NCBI GenBank assembly: GCA_009103225.1
Contig: RHPI01000446.1
Coordinates: 62,001 to 126,000 of the forward strand
Length of the DNA stretch: 64,000 nucleotides
Origin: Chlorokybus atmophyticus
Taxonomy: Eukaryota > Streptophyta > Chlorokybophyceae > Chlorokybales > Chlorokybaceae
Direction of reading: 5' to 3'
Part shown: positions 30,145-43,722 of the stretch, in pieces
How the letters are laid out: each line of letters opens with the position of its first letter
How positions within the stretch are numbered: the first letter of the stretch is position 1
The notes under the pieces: model-generated
The model's input: only the letters and a program-made list of their open reading frames with translations
Databases searched by the model: none
What the model was told of the DNA's origin: nothing
Program-made: the position numbers and the translations under genes

Positions 30145-30413
30145 GATGCCCGCCTTCAACAACAACAGGTGCTGAAGCAGACGTCCCAGCTCGTTTGTTT
30201 CAGCCGCAGTCGTCGCTGCCGCAGCGTGGTGGCTGTTGCTGTTGGCGGCGGCGGCGGCGGCGGCGGCGGCGTTATTGCCAAGAGGAAACTCGCCCATTTG
30301 CTCTCCTCTTGTACTTTTTGCTGAAATACAGTTTAGTTGCGTGCGTGCGTGCGTGCGTGCCTGTGTGAGAGTGTTAGACAGGTGGTCAGCGTGATTGGTG
30401 GTTGTGCCTGCGC
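30145..30413. promoter_or_regulatory. shared divergent promoter region
   Basis: The 269 bp between the start codons of the minus-strand organellar protein (30144) and the plus-strand NIPP1 gene (30414) must hold both 5' ends. It contains a (GGC)n run at about 30247-30273 and a (GTGC)n run near 30340-30360. No TATA box is obvious. The regulatory role is inferred from gene arrangement only. Confidence 0.4.
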
Positions 30414-32482
30414 ATGGCGGGTGGCGGTGAGGCGGACAAGTACACGCCGCCTCACTGGTGAGCAAACCATGCGTTAGATCGCTTGTTGCTGACCTTTGAC
30501 GTTACTCTGGATTGTTTTTGTTTTCTCGGTCAACCATGCCATGCCGTGCTCACCCTTTGTGTGTTTGTGCGTCCGGTGTTTTTCTTTCTTCGGAGCTGCG
30601 GGGGAGGCTTAATTGTTTTTAGGCTTGATGGTTGAGTTTGTCACGTCGTGTTCTATATGCACACACACATAATCAAACAGACTGACTGATAATCAGACAC
30701 ACAGAGACCAACAATCAAGGACACACGCGCACGCAGCCCTCCTTTGTTGTATGACACATTGTCACCATCCTCATCGCCACCACCATTTCCATTGCAATTA
30801 TCATCATTACCTCCACCACCACCACCACCACCACCACCACCACAACCATGTACTCGTGCAGGGCGTGCCCCCCTCGTTCGTCGGGCTCCGTGTTCCTCGA
30901 CGCCCTCAAGTCCGGCACCCTCGTCGACTCCCACGCCATCGACAACAACGCGCATGTGGTGCTCGGACGCAGCCCGCAGATAGCGGACATCGTCCTAGAC
31001 CACGCATCCATCAGGCACGTGTAGTGATGATGTGGTATACTGTGTGTGTGCTTGTGGTGATAACCTGTTTGATGGTGGGATTGATGTCAGTCGGCAGCAC
31101 GCTGCGTTGGTACACAAGCGTGACGGCGGCGTGGCGCTCATCGACTTGAACTCCGCGCATGGGACGTTTGTCGACGGCACGCGCATCGAACCCGACACTG
31201 CTGTCGGTAAGAGTGCATACGCATTGCATGTGTGGGCTTGTGCAGCATGAGTTTCCTTCCTTTTGGTAATGCATACATGTTTGAGTCAATGAACTGTAGA
31301 CCTCAACACAAAGTGCACGATCACGTTTGGCGCGTCCACGCGAGAGTATCGTCTGCGGCGCGAAGAACCTATCCGCAAAAACACTTCTGGTAAGCCAACA
31401 GCACTATGATCCGTTGTGTTGGTTCCATATGTTCGCTGAGGGGGCTGTATAGCAAGTGTCATAGGCATTGCACCACACATCACATGTATCGGTTACATCG
31501 CACAGGCACAAGCACACATATGTGTACGCGCATGCCTGCACGCCTGCTTGTGCGTACCCCAGTATGCATACAGCACACGCACTTACAGATAGGAGGGCCA
31601 GAGACAGCGACAGGAAGCGCAGAGACCGCAGCGTGTCGCCTCCATCCCGCTCTCGCGACACAACAACAACAACAACAACAACAACCACAAGCGCACACGC
31701 ACCGGCACAACCAGCTGCAAAGCCATCCACCAGCGGATGGGACCAAACGGTCGCCCCCGCAGGCTAGTTGATTGATGATCTCAACGCAACACGGTACATA
31801 CGTTGTTGGTGTTTTGTTATGGGAGTTTCATGTTTGATGTGTGTCAGGTGGCCCGAGGTTGCCATTGAGTACAGAAGACAAGAAGAAGCTTTTGTGGGGT
31901 AGCAAAAAGCAGGCCGCGGCAGCGAGCACTGAGGTACGCACTCAACAAGGTGTCATGTACGCGTGTGCACGCTTGCCTTTGTTCCTTACGAGACAATGAA
32001 GTGATGTGCGTCGTTCGTTTGTGCTGTAGCCTGCGGACGAGGTGCCTGGAAACAGTCGGTGGGACTCGGTGCAGTTTGACGACCCCGAACGCAGCATGAA
32101 GTTCAAGAAACTCATGGTACATGCACACAGTATCAAGCAGGGTTGTTCATAACTGTGCCTATATAAGCACACGTGCATATGCATGTATGCACGCGTGCGT
32201 GTACGTGTCCGTGTTTTCCCGCATGCACCAACTCAGCATGTACCAACTCTGTTGACCCATAGACCACTTCATAGACCTCACAATATGTCATGTTCACAGG
32301 GCATCAAGGCGTCATCATCATCGCACCCAACAGCTGCGGGCCCAAGCAGCAGCACTCTAAAGAAGGAGGCGGCCGCGCCGCTGAGGCCGGACAAGCAGCG
32401 GCAGGTGTCGCAGGAGCTCGAGGAGCAGTTCGTCTCGGGACTCAGGAGAAAAGATGGCAGGACGGTCGGCTTGGGTCGCTAG
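30414..32482 (+). CDS. PPP1R8: NIPP1/PPP1R8 homologue (FHA-domain nuclear PP1 regulator)
   Basis: Eight exons join exactly into 310 residues: 30414-30457, 30862-31014, 31091-31206, 31300-31389, 31589-31762, 31848-31933, 32030-32116, 32300-32482. The N-terminus reads DKYTPPHWACPPRSSG, as in plant NIPP1. The FHA domain (about residues 25-120) has LGRSPQIADIVLDHASISRQ, then HAALVHK, DLNSAHGTFVDG and FGASTREYRL, with the phosphothreonine-binding Arg, Ser and His in place. An Arg/Ser/Asp-rich segment and a poly-Thr stretch follow. KKKLLWGSKK, RWDSVQF and the C-terminal GLRRKDGRTVGLGR are plant-type hallmarks. The family targets protein phosphatase 1 in the nucleus and binds splicing factors. A canonical RVXF docking site was not obvious. 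Two introns use GC donors (31015, 31763). Confidence 0.93.
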
Positions 32483-33346
<864 letters not shown>

Positions 33347-34189
33347 CAGCGGCAGTTGTCCATGCCTATCACACACGCTAAGCACACGCTAAGCACACAC
33401 TAGGCACACATATAGCGATCAACATGCTATGTACCGACTACCACTACCACTACTGCCCCCCCTGTCAGACAACTGGGTGTGCATACACATATGCACACCC
33501 AGTTTCGTGCACGCACAGCACCATGCAGACACATCTTTATCGCTGCACTGCACGTCTTGTACACGTGCACACTTACACACATAAACAGTTGCGTGCACCA
33601 TGCACGCAATGCTATCCACCCCGCTCCCTCGCCTCAGACACACTTAGATAGTGCACACATCATAGCCAAGCCCTTGCCCGTGTAATTGAAGTGCCCTGGT
33701 GCGCTGAGAATGCTGTTGCTGGTGTGCACTGTGTGCTCCCTGCTCTTAAATGTTCGGAAAGCCTATGCACGCAATATTATAACATACTGGGTTGGTTGCA
33801 GCAAACAGCAATCAGCCAGCAGCAGAGGGGAGGCGACACTGGCCTAAGGCCATCGTGCCCCACAACACTGTTAACCAACGACGCAGCCAACTTGTAAGCA
33901 AGCAACTTAGAGCCCCTGCTAAAGCAACAACAAGCACACAGTTGATGCTTGGGCAAATAACATAGCGCAGTCCATATTTGCCAGCCAAACCAACGCGCGG
34001 TGTCTATGGCACACTCATCCACTAGTGTGGTCCCAGTTAAAGCCGTCCCAGCACTTCATACCGTGATATATGCACTACCCCAACCCTAGCACAAACGCTC
34101 TCAGCTACGCATACCAGAACCAGGCACTAATAATGTTTCCTATCACCTAACATGCTGCTAAATCAGCATAATGATTGCAGCTGCATTGA
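33347..34189. other. no supported gene; contains a 14-bp-arm hairpin
   Basis: AACTGGGTGTGCAT at 33471-33484 pairs perfectly with 33491-33504 around loop ACACAT. Apart from that, only short frames are visible downstream of the methionine synthase stop codon. Confidence 0.5.
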
Positions 34190-37100
34190 TCACGGCTCGT
34201 AACTGAGCATGGGCCCAAGCCACTTCTCGCACTCTTGCACGGGCATGCCTTTGCGGGCAGCATAGTCGTGCACTTGATCGCTTGTGATCTTACCAACAGC
34301 GAAGTACTCGGAGCATTTGTTGGCAAAGTACAGCCCGCTGACGCTGGCCGCTGGAAGCATGGCGAGGCTCTCCGTCAACTCAATGCTTGTCTGATCCTGG
34401 ATGGCCATCAGGTTCCACATCGTCGTCTTCTCGGTGTGGTCCGGCTGAGACGGGTAGCCCGGTGCCGGCCTGATACCCTGCATTCCAAGACAACAACTCG
34501 TTACACGCTTGCGGCCACGTGGGCACTCATGCGCATACACGCATGCACATACACATCCACACCTCCAGGCCATTATGACAACATGCATGTGTGAACCCTG
34601 CTGTACTGACCTGATACTTGACTTTAAGTTTGTCTTCAGCACTCAGGTTCTCATCCTTTGCATAGCCCCAATACTCCTTTCGCACAATCTCATGCAGCAC
34701 TTCAGCAAACGCTTCGGCCAGCCTGTCGGCAAGGGCCTCGGCCATGATGTAGCTGAAGTCGTCGTGGGTATCCTTGAACTTCTGGATCATCTCATCCAAA
34801 CCGAAGCCTGCGCTCACGGCAAACATGCCAAGGTAGTCCTTCACTCCTGAGCCCACGGGTGCAACGAAGTCCGAGAGAGCAAGATAGGGTTGCTCTGTTT
34901 CTTTCTCGCCTTGCTCCCGAAGAGTGTAGAATGTCGTAAGCACCTGGCAAGGACACATCAGAATATTTATCCACAGTATTGGAGACATTCACAGTACTGT
35001 CTGTGGGCATTACAACCTCAACGTAGCCATAATAGCCAGTGCGGTTGGGGCATGTACCTCGCTGCGTGACTCGTCTGTGTAGATGATGATGTCATCGCCA
35101 TCAGAGTTAGCAGGATAGAACCCTACGATACCCCGCAGCTGAAGAAGCTTCTTGTCTACTATGTCCTTCAGCATGGCATTGGCCTCTTCAAACAACCGCT
35201 TGGCCTCAGCGCCAACTGTCTCATCGTTGAAGATCTTTGGAAACCCGCGATTCGGGTAGCGCCCTCGCAGCTGCCAAACCTGCCAACAACATGCAAGTCG
35301 AGTCAGCCTTTGTAACAGCACCACTCACACGTTGGTAACTAGCTCGCCATCACGCAGATAACAACTGCCACGTGCCTGAAAGAAGGGGTTCCAGTCGATA
35401 TCTTCAAGAACCTGCTCCAGCGGGAAGTCCGTGAGAACTTTGTTGCCTAGGAAAGAAGGCGTCACTGGCTTGTTTTCGGGAAGCGACCAGTCAACCTTTA
35501 GATGGTTAGCGCGTGCTTTGGCAATGGGCAGGTACTTCCTGTCTTCCAAGCTAGCATAGAACTCCTGCAGCATATCTTATCAGATACTATACTTAATCAC
35601 TGCACCCACACGATTGCCCAATTGAACAGACACTGCCTCATGCAAGCTGTCACGGTGCTGCATATGCTCCACATGATTGCCCAGCAGGGTAGCCCATAAC
35701 GCATTGACTACCTACCTCGCGCATCTCTGCATAGGTGTCCGCAATATCTGCATTGAACTCCTCCTTTTTGTTCGGGTCAAGCAGACTTTGAACAACAGTG
35801 ACGCTGCGGGAGGCATCCAGCACATGCACCGCCGGGCCGCTGTACTGAGGTGCGATCTTCACCGCCGTGTGCATCTTGCTGGTTGTTGCACCGCCAATCA
35901 ACAAGGGAATCTTCAAGCCCTGCTTCTCCATCTCGCGGGCGACGTGTACCATCTCATCAAGCGATGGCGTGATCAGACCGCTCAAGCCAATAACATCAGC
36001 CTTGTGCTCCTTGGCCGCAGCCAATATTTTGTCACAGGGTGTCATGACGCCCAGATCAATAACCTGTGAGCAAAAACTCACATCAGTGTCCGCATGTGTT
36101 TGCAGTAAACCAAGTGCTTTGTGCACTCATGTGTTTGAGCGAATGCACAATGCATTTAATATGCTCTTGTCACGCATTATCATGCAAAACACCCTCGTCC
36201 ATGGCACAATAGGCACCTTGTAGTTGTTGCATCCAAGCACGACAGCCACGATGTTCTTGCCGATATCGTGAACGTCGCCCTTGACCGTGGCAATGACCAT
36301 GACGCCCGCGTTGCTCTCTTTTTCCTCTGCCGCGTCTGGGTTCGCCAACCTTGCGAGGCGTTTCTCTTCCTCCATGAAGGGTATCAGGTGGGCGACTGCC
36401 CGCTTCATGACGCGAGCTGACTTGATAACCTGGGGCAAGAACATCTTGCCTGCCCCAAACAGGTCGCCAACGATGTTCATGCCATCCATGAGAGGGCCCT
36501 CAATGATATGCAACGGACGCACGTAGCGACCGCCAGCACGGGCCTCCTCAGTGTCCCGCACAACGAACTCATCAATGCCCTTCACGAGCGCATGCTCAAT
36601 GCGTTTCTCAACAGGCTCATCCCGCCACGACTTGACAGCTAAATTTTGCAAACACAAGGGGTTGATGGTACAGCCACTGGTAAGAAAGCTCCTCCATGAC
36701 CACATGGACAGCATGCAGGTGGTCTAGCGGCAAACAAAGACTTACCAACTGCTGCTTGGCTTGCTGGCTTGTTCCTTGCGTCCAGCTGTGCAGCAAACTC
36801 CAGCATGCGCTCGGTGGCATCATCGCAGCGGTTCAAAAGAACGTCCTCGACATGCTCAAGGAGGTCTTTGGGGATTTTATGGTATTCATCTGCTTTGACC
36901 TGGGCTGTGTTGACAATGCCCATGTCCATGCCATGTAGGCATGCATGATACAGGAAAGCACTGTGGAAGGCCCGCCTCACAACATCATTCCCACGGAAAG
37001 AGAAGGCAATGTTTGAGACACCACCGCTGATCTTGGCTCCCGGGCACATGCGCTTGATCTCACGGACAGACCTGCCAAAGACACACAGTGGATGAGCTAG

Positions 37101-40100
37101 CTTCTCATACATAAGCTTTAGCGCGCTTGCGTATTAAACTTTGAGCAAGTAAGAGAAATGCAGCAGAGAAACTACATGCGCTACCATGACGCCAGTCATG
37201 TCAAATTTGCACCCCACCTGATGAAATCAATGGCATAGTTTGCATGTTCTGCCATCCCAGTGCCAATGGTCAAGATGTTGGGGTCAAAGATGATGTCGTC
37301 GGGGACAAAGTCAATCTCCTCAACCAGCAGCTTGTATGCCCGCTGGCAGATGCGCACCTTCTCCTCAAATGTGGCAGCTGCAAACAGGAAGCATTTGAAC
37401 TCACCCATTAACATGCACACGAACACATCCAATGATCAAGTACCAGCAAACAAACTCACCTTGCCCCTGCTCGTCAAATGCCATAACCACAACGGCAGCG
37501 CCATGCCGCTTGACTATGGATGCCTGCTTGAGAAACTCGGCCTCACCGCCCTTCAGGGAGATAGAGTTCACAATGCATTTGCCCTGGCTGCATCTGAGCC
37601 CCGCCTCCACAACATGGAATTTTGAAGAATCAATCATGAAAGGGACCTTGGAGGCCTCAGGCTCAGAGACCAACAGGTTCACAAACTTGGTCATGGCAGA
37701 GACGCCATCAATCAGCCCGTCATCCATGTTGATGTCAATGACGTCAGCTCCAGCAGCAACCTATCGATGCATGAAACTCAGGTACTGCGCTAGTGCACAG
37801 GACTGACTGCATTGCATGAGCAATAAACGCAGTACATACCAATACATCCAGCAGTACCTGCTTGAGAGCGATGTCAAGGGCCTTATCCATTTTGCCATCA
37901 ATGATGGCTTTCTTGAAGATCGACGAGCCTGCCACATTGCAACGCTCGCCAATACACACAAAGGTGTCCCTGTACGTGCTGTAGTCTGTCCCAGGATTGT
38001 AAATCAGTGGCTCCAGCCCACTCAACCGCAGTCGGGGTTCTATGACTGGGAGTTTACGCGGAGGATACTGCGCCGCCAACTCTGCCATTGCCTTGATATG
38101 ATCAGGGGTAGTGCCACAGCAACCACCCAAAGCATTCAGGATGCCAGCCTCAAAAAATGGGCGTATCTGCTCCGCCATCTCTGCTGGCTTTTCATCATAG
38201 CCGCCCATAGCATTGGGCAGGCCAGCATTGGGATAGCAGAAAACGTGCGTATCGGCAACCTCACTGAGTCTCTCCACATACTTCTGCATGTCCTTGGCTC
38301 CTAGTGCACAGTTGAGACCCACTGCCAAGGGCTTTGCATGGTTGATGCTTATCCAGAAAGACTCGTTGGTTTGACCACTAAGCGTTCTCCCGCTCATGTC
38401 CACAATGGTGCCACTGCAAGAAAGGCAACACTCAGCCGCACACAATATCACCAGCTGAACCACATGTCAAGCACATACCTCACAAAAATTGGCAACTCAA
38501 CGCTGTGGTCCTTGAAGAACAGATCAATAGCATACAAAGCTGCCTGCCATTACGCACGCGTTAAGTTGGAAAGACAATCAACACAACCATCAGCACACAG
38601 TGACCAAGCACTGACAGAAGCACTGTCCGTGAAACTAATTTTGCAAAGCAACCCCTTTTGACCAAACTCAAATGCTCACAAGATGTATACCGCAGTAGCA
38701 GCACAGTGAATTGTTCATACCTTGGCGTTTAGCGTGTCAAAGATAGTTTCTACCAGCAGAAGATCAACACCTCCTGCCACCAGGCCTTCAATCTGCTCAT
38801 AGTACGACGTGACAATCTCATCATAGGTGCACGCTCGGAAGGCTGGGTTTTCCACTGAAGGTGAAACGCTCAGCGTCCTGTTGGTGGGACCAATCGCGCC
38901 GGCCACAAACCGCGGCTTGTCAGGAGTCTGTCGCGTGAAGTCATCTACTGCTCGTCTTGCTACCTCTGCTGCTTTCTTGTTGATCAGCAAGACCTCCTCC
39001 CGAGCTTGCAGCTCGTAGTCAGCCTGTGATATGGATGTAGCATTGAACGTGTTGGTCTCGATGATGTCAGCGCCTGCAGCCAAGTACTCGCGGTGTATCG
39101 CTTCAATGATGTCCGGTCGTGTGATGACCAGCACATCATTGTCGCCTTTGAGATCGTGCGTGTGCTTCGCGTAACGTTCGCCTCGGAAGTCGTCTTCCGT
39201 GAGCTTGTAACGCTGGATCATAGTGCCCATCGCTCCATCAATGATCATCACCCTTTCTTTCATGATGCTGCGGATGAGATCAGATTTGTCTTGAACGTTG
39301 GGAGCATCTGCACAAAATCGTCTCAGCACTAATATGACCATAACCAAGTACCCTTAGCACAATAGTAAGCCCTGCGAGTAGCGACCATGCAGCATGTGCT
39401 GCAGTAAACTGCTGGCATGTGACGCATGCTTCAATGTATTACCTTTTCTGAGAGGTTGCGAGGGCGGTAAAGCCTTCCTTTTGTACTCTGGCACAGGTGC
39501 TGATTTGCACAACAAGTGTTAGCAATTTGCAACGCTAGTGAACCGCTGTGGCACTTGCTAACTGGTAGGTGCAACAGCACTTACGTAGCACGGCTGGCGG
39601 CGCCAACGGGTCCTCTCCAGGGGCGTATCTGCAGACTTTGGGGGGCATCTTGGGTGCGTTCTGCTTTGCCTCCTCCTCTTTCTTCTTCTCTGCTTGCTGG
39701 TTGATGTAATCCAGCATACGCTCTGTAGAGTCTGGCCGTCGGTTTAGCAGCACGTCCTCCACATGCTCGAGAAGGTCTTTGGAAATCTTATGGTAGTCGT
39801 CTGCTTTAACCTGTGCTGTGTTGACAATTCCCATGTCCATGCCATTAAGGCATGCGTGATACAGGAAAGCGCTGTGGAAGGCCCGCCTCACAACATCATT
39901 GCCGCGGAAAGAGAAGGCAATGTTTGAGACACCCCCACTGATCTTGGCTCCAGGGCACACGCGCTTAATCTCGCGGACAGACCTGCCCAGCATCAAGAAA
40001 ACAGATGAGCTTACAACAACCATAAGCATGTCGCGCTGGCATGGTCAGTGACAGGCAAGATTCCATTTGCATGCAGCAGAGCTACTGCATGCAAATACCA

Positions 40101-42507
40101 TGCAGACAAACCATATCAACATGCTAATTGAATGCATGAGTTCCCACCTGATAAAATCGATGGCATAATTGGCATGTTCTGCCATACCAGTGCCAATGGT
40201 CAGAATGTTGGGGTCAAATATGATGTCCTCCGGGTAGAAGTCAATCTTTTCAACCAGCAACTGGTATGCCCGCTGGCAGATGCGCACTTTCTCCTCAAAT
40301 GTGGCAGCTGCAAACAGGAAGCACTTCAACTCACCCATTAACACGCACAAGGACACACCCAATGATTAAATACTAGCAAACAAACTCACCTTGCCCCTGC
40401 TCGTCAAATGCCATAACGACAACAGCAGCACCGTGCCGTTTGACTATTGATGCCTGCTTGAGGAACTCTGCCTCACCGCCCTTCAAGGATATAGAATTTA
40501 CAATGCATTTGCCCTGGCTGCATCTGAGCCCGGCCTCTACAACATGGAACTTTGAAGAGTCGATCATGAAAGGAACCTTGGAGGCATCAGGCTCAGAGAC
40601 CAACAAGTTCACAAACTTGGTCATGGCAGCGACGCCATCAATCAGCCCGTCATCCATGTTGATGTCAATGACGTCAGCTCCAGCAGCAACCTATCGGTGC
40701 ATAAAACTCGGTTCTGAGCCAGTGCACAGGACTGCATTGCATGAGCTACAAAAGTGAACGACACATCCAGCCGAACCTGCTTGAGTGCAATGTCAAGGGC
40801 CTTATCCATCTTGCCATCGATGATGGCTTTCTTAAAGATTGTTGAGCCTGCCACATTGCAGCGCTCACCGATACACAAAAAGGTGTCCCTGTACTTGTTG
40901 TAGTCTGTCCCAGGATTGTAGATCAGTGGCTCCAGCCCACTCAACCGCAGTCGGGGTTCTATGACTGGCAGTTTGCGTGGAGGATACCGTGACGCCAACT
41001 CTGCCATTGCCTTGATATGATCAGGGGTAGTGCCACAGCAACCACCCAAAGCATTCAGGATGCCAGCTTCAAAAAACGGCTGTATTTGCTCCGCCATCTC
41101 TGCTGGCTTTTCATCGTAGCCGCCCATAGCATTGGGCAGGCCAGCATTGGGATAGCAAAAGACGTGCGTATCGGCAACCTCACTAAGTTTCTCCACATAC
41201 TTTTGCATGTCTTTGGCTCCCAATGCACAATTGAGACCTACTGCCAGGGGCTTGGCATGGTTAATGCTTATCCAGAAAGCCTCGTTGGTTTGGCCACTGA
41301 GTGTTCTCCCGCTCATGTCCACGATGGTACCACTGCACAGAAGAAACAACACTCAACCGCATGTAACAGAACTAGCTGATACTGAATCGCAAGCACATAC
41401 CTTACAAAAATTGGCAACTCAAAGCCATGGTCCTTACAACATAAATCGATGGCATATAGCGCTGCCTGCCGATATGCACGGGTCAAGTAAGCGGATACTC
41501 CCATCAGCACACAGCGCCGACAGACATCTTGTATAAGTTAGCTTGCGCCCAGCGGGTTCCCCAGCTACAAGGAATTGTTTTCTACTGGTAGTTCACGGCG
41601 ACAAACGGCATGAATACTGACAAGCAGGCACGTAGTTTGTCGATTGCTATGGTCAGCTAAAGTCGTCAATACAAGCAATCTCTGGCACGAGACAACAACG
41701 CTCGCACGAAGTTGCCACGAAGCAGCAGCACAGTGACCTGTCATACCTTGGCGTTTAGCGTGTCAAAGATAGTTTCTACCAGCAGAAGATCGACACCTCC
41801 TGCCACCAGGCCTTCAATCTGCTCATAGTACGACGTAACAATCTCATCATAGGTGCACGCTCGGAATGCTGGGTTTTCCACTGAAGGTGAAACGCTCAGC
41901 GTCCTGTTGGTGGGGCCAATCGCGCCAGCTACAAACCGAGGCTTATGTGGAGTCTGTCGTGTGAAGTCATCCACTGCTCGTCTTGCCACTTCTGCAGCTG
42001 CTTTGTTGATTAATAGCACCTCCTCGCGAGCTTGCAACTCATAGTCTGCCTGCGAGATTGATGTGGCGTTGAAGGTATTGGTCTCGATGATGTCAGCACC
42101 TGCCGCCAAGTACTCGCGGTGTATCGCTTCAATGATGTCCGGTCGTGTGATGACTAGGACATCGTTGTCACCTTTGAGATCATGCGTATGATTCGCGTAG
42201 CGCTCGCCTCGAAAATCAGCTTCCGAGAGCTTGTAACGCTGGATCATCGTTCCCATTGCTCCATCAATAATCATGACCCTTTCTTTCATAATGCTGCGGA
42301 TGAGATCGGCCTTGTTCTGAGGCGGTCGCTCAGGCTTGGCCATAACCTCTGGAGAGATGGTGCTTGGCAGTGTAGCTGTGCTAGAGCTCTTTACTTCGTC
42401 AGCGGGGGGTAACACGGGCGTGTTTTGTGTGACATCACAGCTTCTTGCTTTCTCAGGCAAAGCTGATTGTGCATCTTGCGTGCTAAACTCATGTTTGGGA
42501 GAGGAGG
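34190..42507 (-). CDS. metH: cobalamin-dependent methionine synthase with duplicated homocysteine and folate modules
   Basis: Nineteen exons read through in one frame (about 2026 residues; the 5' end is missing): 42507-41747, 41465-41401, 41332-40777, 40690-40390, 40307-40148, 39982-39585, 39487-39443, 39307-38721, 38543-38479, 38413-37858, 37760-37460, 37377-37218, 37071-36746, 36638-36217, 36063-35716, 35564-35376, 35279-35058, 34943-34611, 34477-34190. Exons 1-6 encode a homocysteine module (zinc cysteines in GLNCALGA and [10 protein letters not shown]) and a pterin module ([20 protein letters not shown]). Exons 8-13 encode both again, nearly identical, with matching exon lengths 65, 556, 301 and 160. 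A 45-base exon 7 bridges the copies in phase. Then follow the cobalamin module with [10 protein letters not shown] (axial His) and the SAM-binding activation module ([15 protein letters not shown]). MetH is normally about 1230 residues. It methylates homocysteine using methyltetrahydrofolate and B12. Intron 16 has a GC donor. Confidence 0.92.
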
Positions 42508-43386
42508 CTGCAGACACAGTCAGAGATGAGACGCGTTATCATCATCGTTTACAACAGCAGCAGACTATCAGCCCCGGATGACACGAGGCTCAGTCAGCAC
42601 CAAACTAAAGGGAGTCACGCATTCTACAAGAACAATTGGAGTCATTGTTTCTAACAGCCCAGACACCACTGCTTGCGTCAGAGTTTCAAGCTTTGGTATG
42701 TTCAAGCAGACCCAAAAAAAAGGACAGCGACATTGGCAGAAACGACAGTCAATGAAAGCGCATTCAAGATGATAGGTGTCTACGCAAGTGTGTGGTTGCA
42801 AACCAGCACGTGTCTACGAATGGTAGCAGCCCAACTAGACAGTCGTGAAAGGAACAATCTAGTGAACCGCCTGAGGAAATGCTGCTGAACAGTAACATTG
42901 CTTGCATACACATGACAGCTGACAATGCCCATCCAAGATACAAGGTGACTCGCGCAAGTGCATGTTTGGAGCTTATGCCTGTGGTGACTCAGCACGGTAG
43001 CTGCAGATCTTGCCGGTTTTGAACAGTCAACCCACATGTAGTGCTGGTGTTGAAGGCTGGACTGGTCAACAGCTAAGTTGACCAGTCCAGCCTTCAACAC
43101 CAGCACTACATCACAATCAACAGCACCGCCGACTGTACATGAGGTGGGAAGAGATTAGGTCACAACGAATGTGGCATGCAGGTCCTGACGCGTCCGCAGC
43201 AATCAGAATGCATGCAAGTCTTGCTGCTCAAAGCTCCACTCATGCAGCTATAAACCCGCGCACCCAAGGCCCCACTTCAACTGGGCATGCTCATTAGCGC
43301 AATGCAAACAGCACGGCTGAGCTAGCAGCATGCCCACAACTACGCAATGCCATGCGGATTCACAGACGAGGCTACCAACCGCCGTT
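42508..43386. other. 5' region of the methionine synthase gene; start exon not found
   Basis: The first recognised metH exon begins after a splice acceptor (TGTCTGCAG) with two bases of a split codon, so a further 5' exon must lie here or beyond. I could not identify it with confidence. A 35-bp-arm hairpin lies in this stretch and is listed separately. Confidence 0.5.
43036..43111. repeat. long perfect hairpin (35-bp arms, 6-base loop)
   Basis: Arms 43036-43070 and 43077-43111 are perfectly complementary over 35 bp with loop AGCTAA. The arm reads GTAGTGCTGGTGTTGAAGGC onward. A perfect stem this long without drift suggests a recent inverted duplication, a small foldback element or a small-RNA precursor. 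It sits between the methionine synthase gene and a small membrane-protein gene, both on the minus strand. Confidence 0.9.
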
Positions 43387-43722
43387 TCAGCTAAAACACA
43401 GCATGTTCGCAAGTAATGCTAAGCTGCTGCTGCTGCTACTGCTTGTAAGCATGCTGCCTGACGACCAGACTTCCTGAAGATCACCTGTGTCAAGTGCTAA
43501 AGCGGCGCGGTCCTGAGCAACAGTCCTCTGCTGCTGCTGCGGATCCCTGCCGAAGATCCAGAAGGCGGCGGCGGCGAGGCATGCCGCAGGCACAAGCAGG
43601 GGCAGCAGCAGCGTGACCAGCAGCAGGGCGGCGGAGGCGGCGGGGAACGCCGCCAGCACCGCCACTCCAGTCAATAGCGGGCGGTACCGGCAGAACCGCC
43701 ATGCGCCCCCCACGCGGTCCAT
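43387..43722 (-). CDS. small hydrophobic protein, 111 aa, unrecognised
   Basis: ATG at 43722 opens an uninterrupted frame to TAG at 43387. Residues 1-15 are basic (MDRVGGAWRFCRYRP). A long hydrophobic region at about residues 16-55 (GVAVLAAFPAASAALLLVTL, then LLPLLVPAACLAAAAFWIFG) could form one hairpin or two membrane spans with a Pro in the middle, a layout also seen in oleosin-like proteins. The tail is Gln/Ser-rich. A possible donor ACAG|GTGATC near 43490 means the 3' end could differ. No family is recognised. Confidence 0.45.
   Translation of the reverse strand: MDRVGGAWRFCRYRPLLTGVAVLAAFPAASAALLLVTLLLPLLVPAACLAAAAFWIFGRDPQQQQRTVAQDRAALALDTGDLQEVWSSGSMLTSSSSSSSLALLANMLCFS

Noticed and set aside
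39535-42507. Two separate tandem methionine synthase genes
   Set aside because: The first block lacks cobalamin and activation modules, the second lacks its own start, and a 45-base exon joins them in phase. One gene fits better, though transcripts could overturn this.
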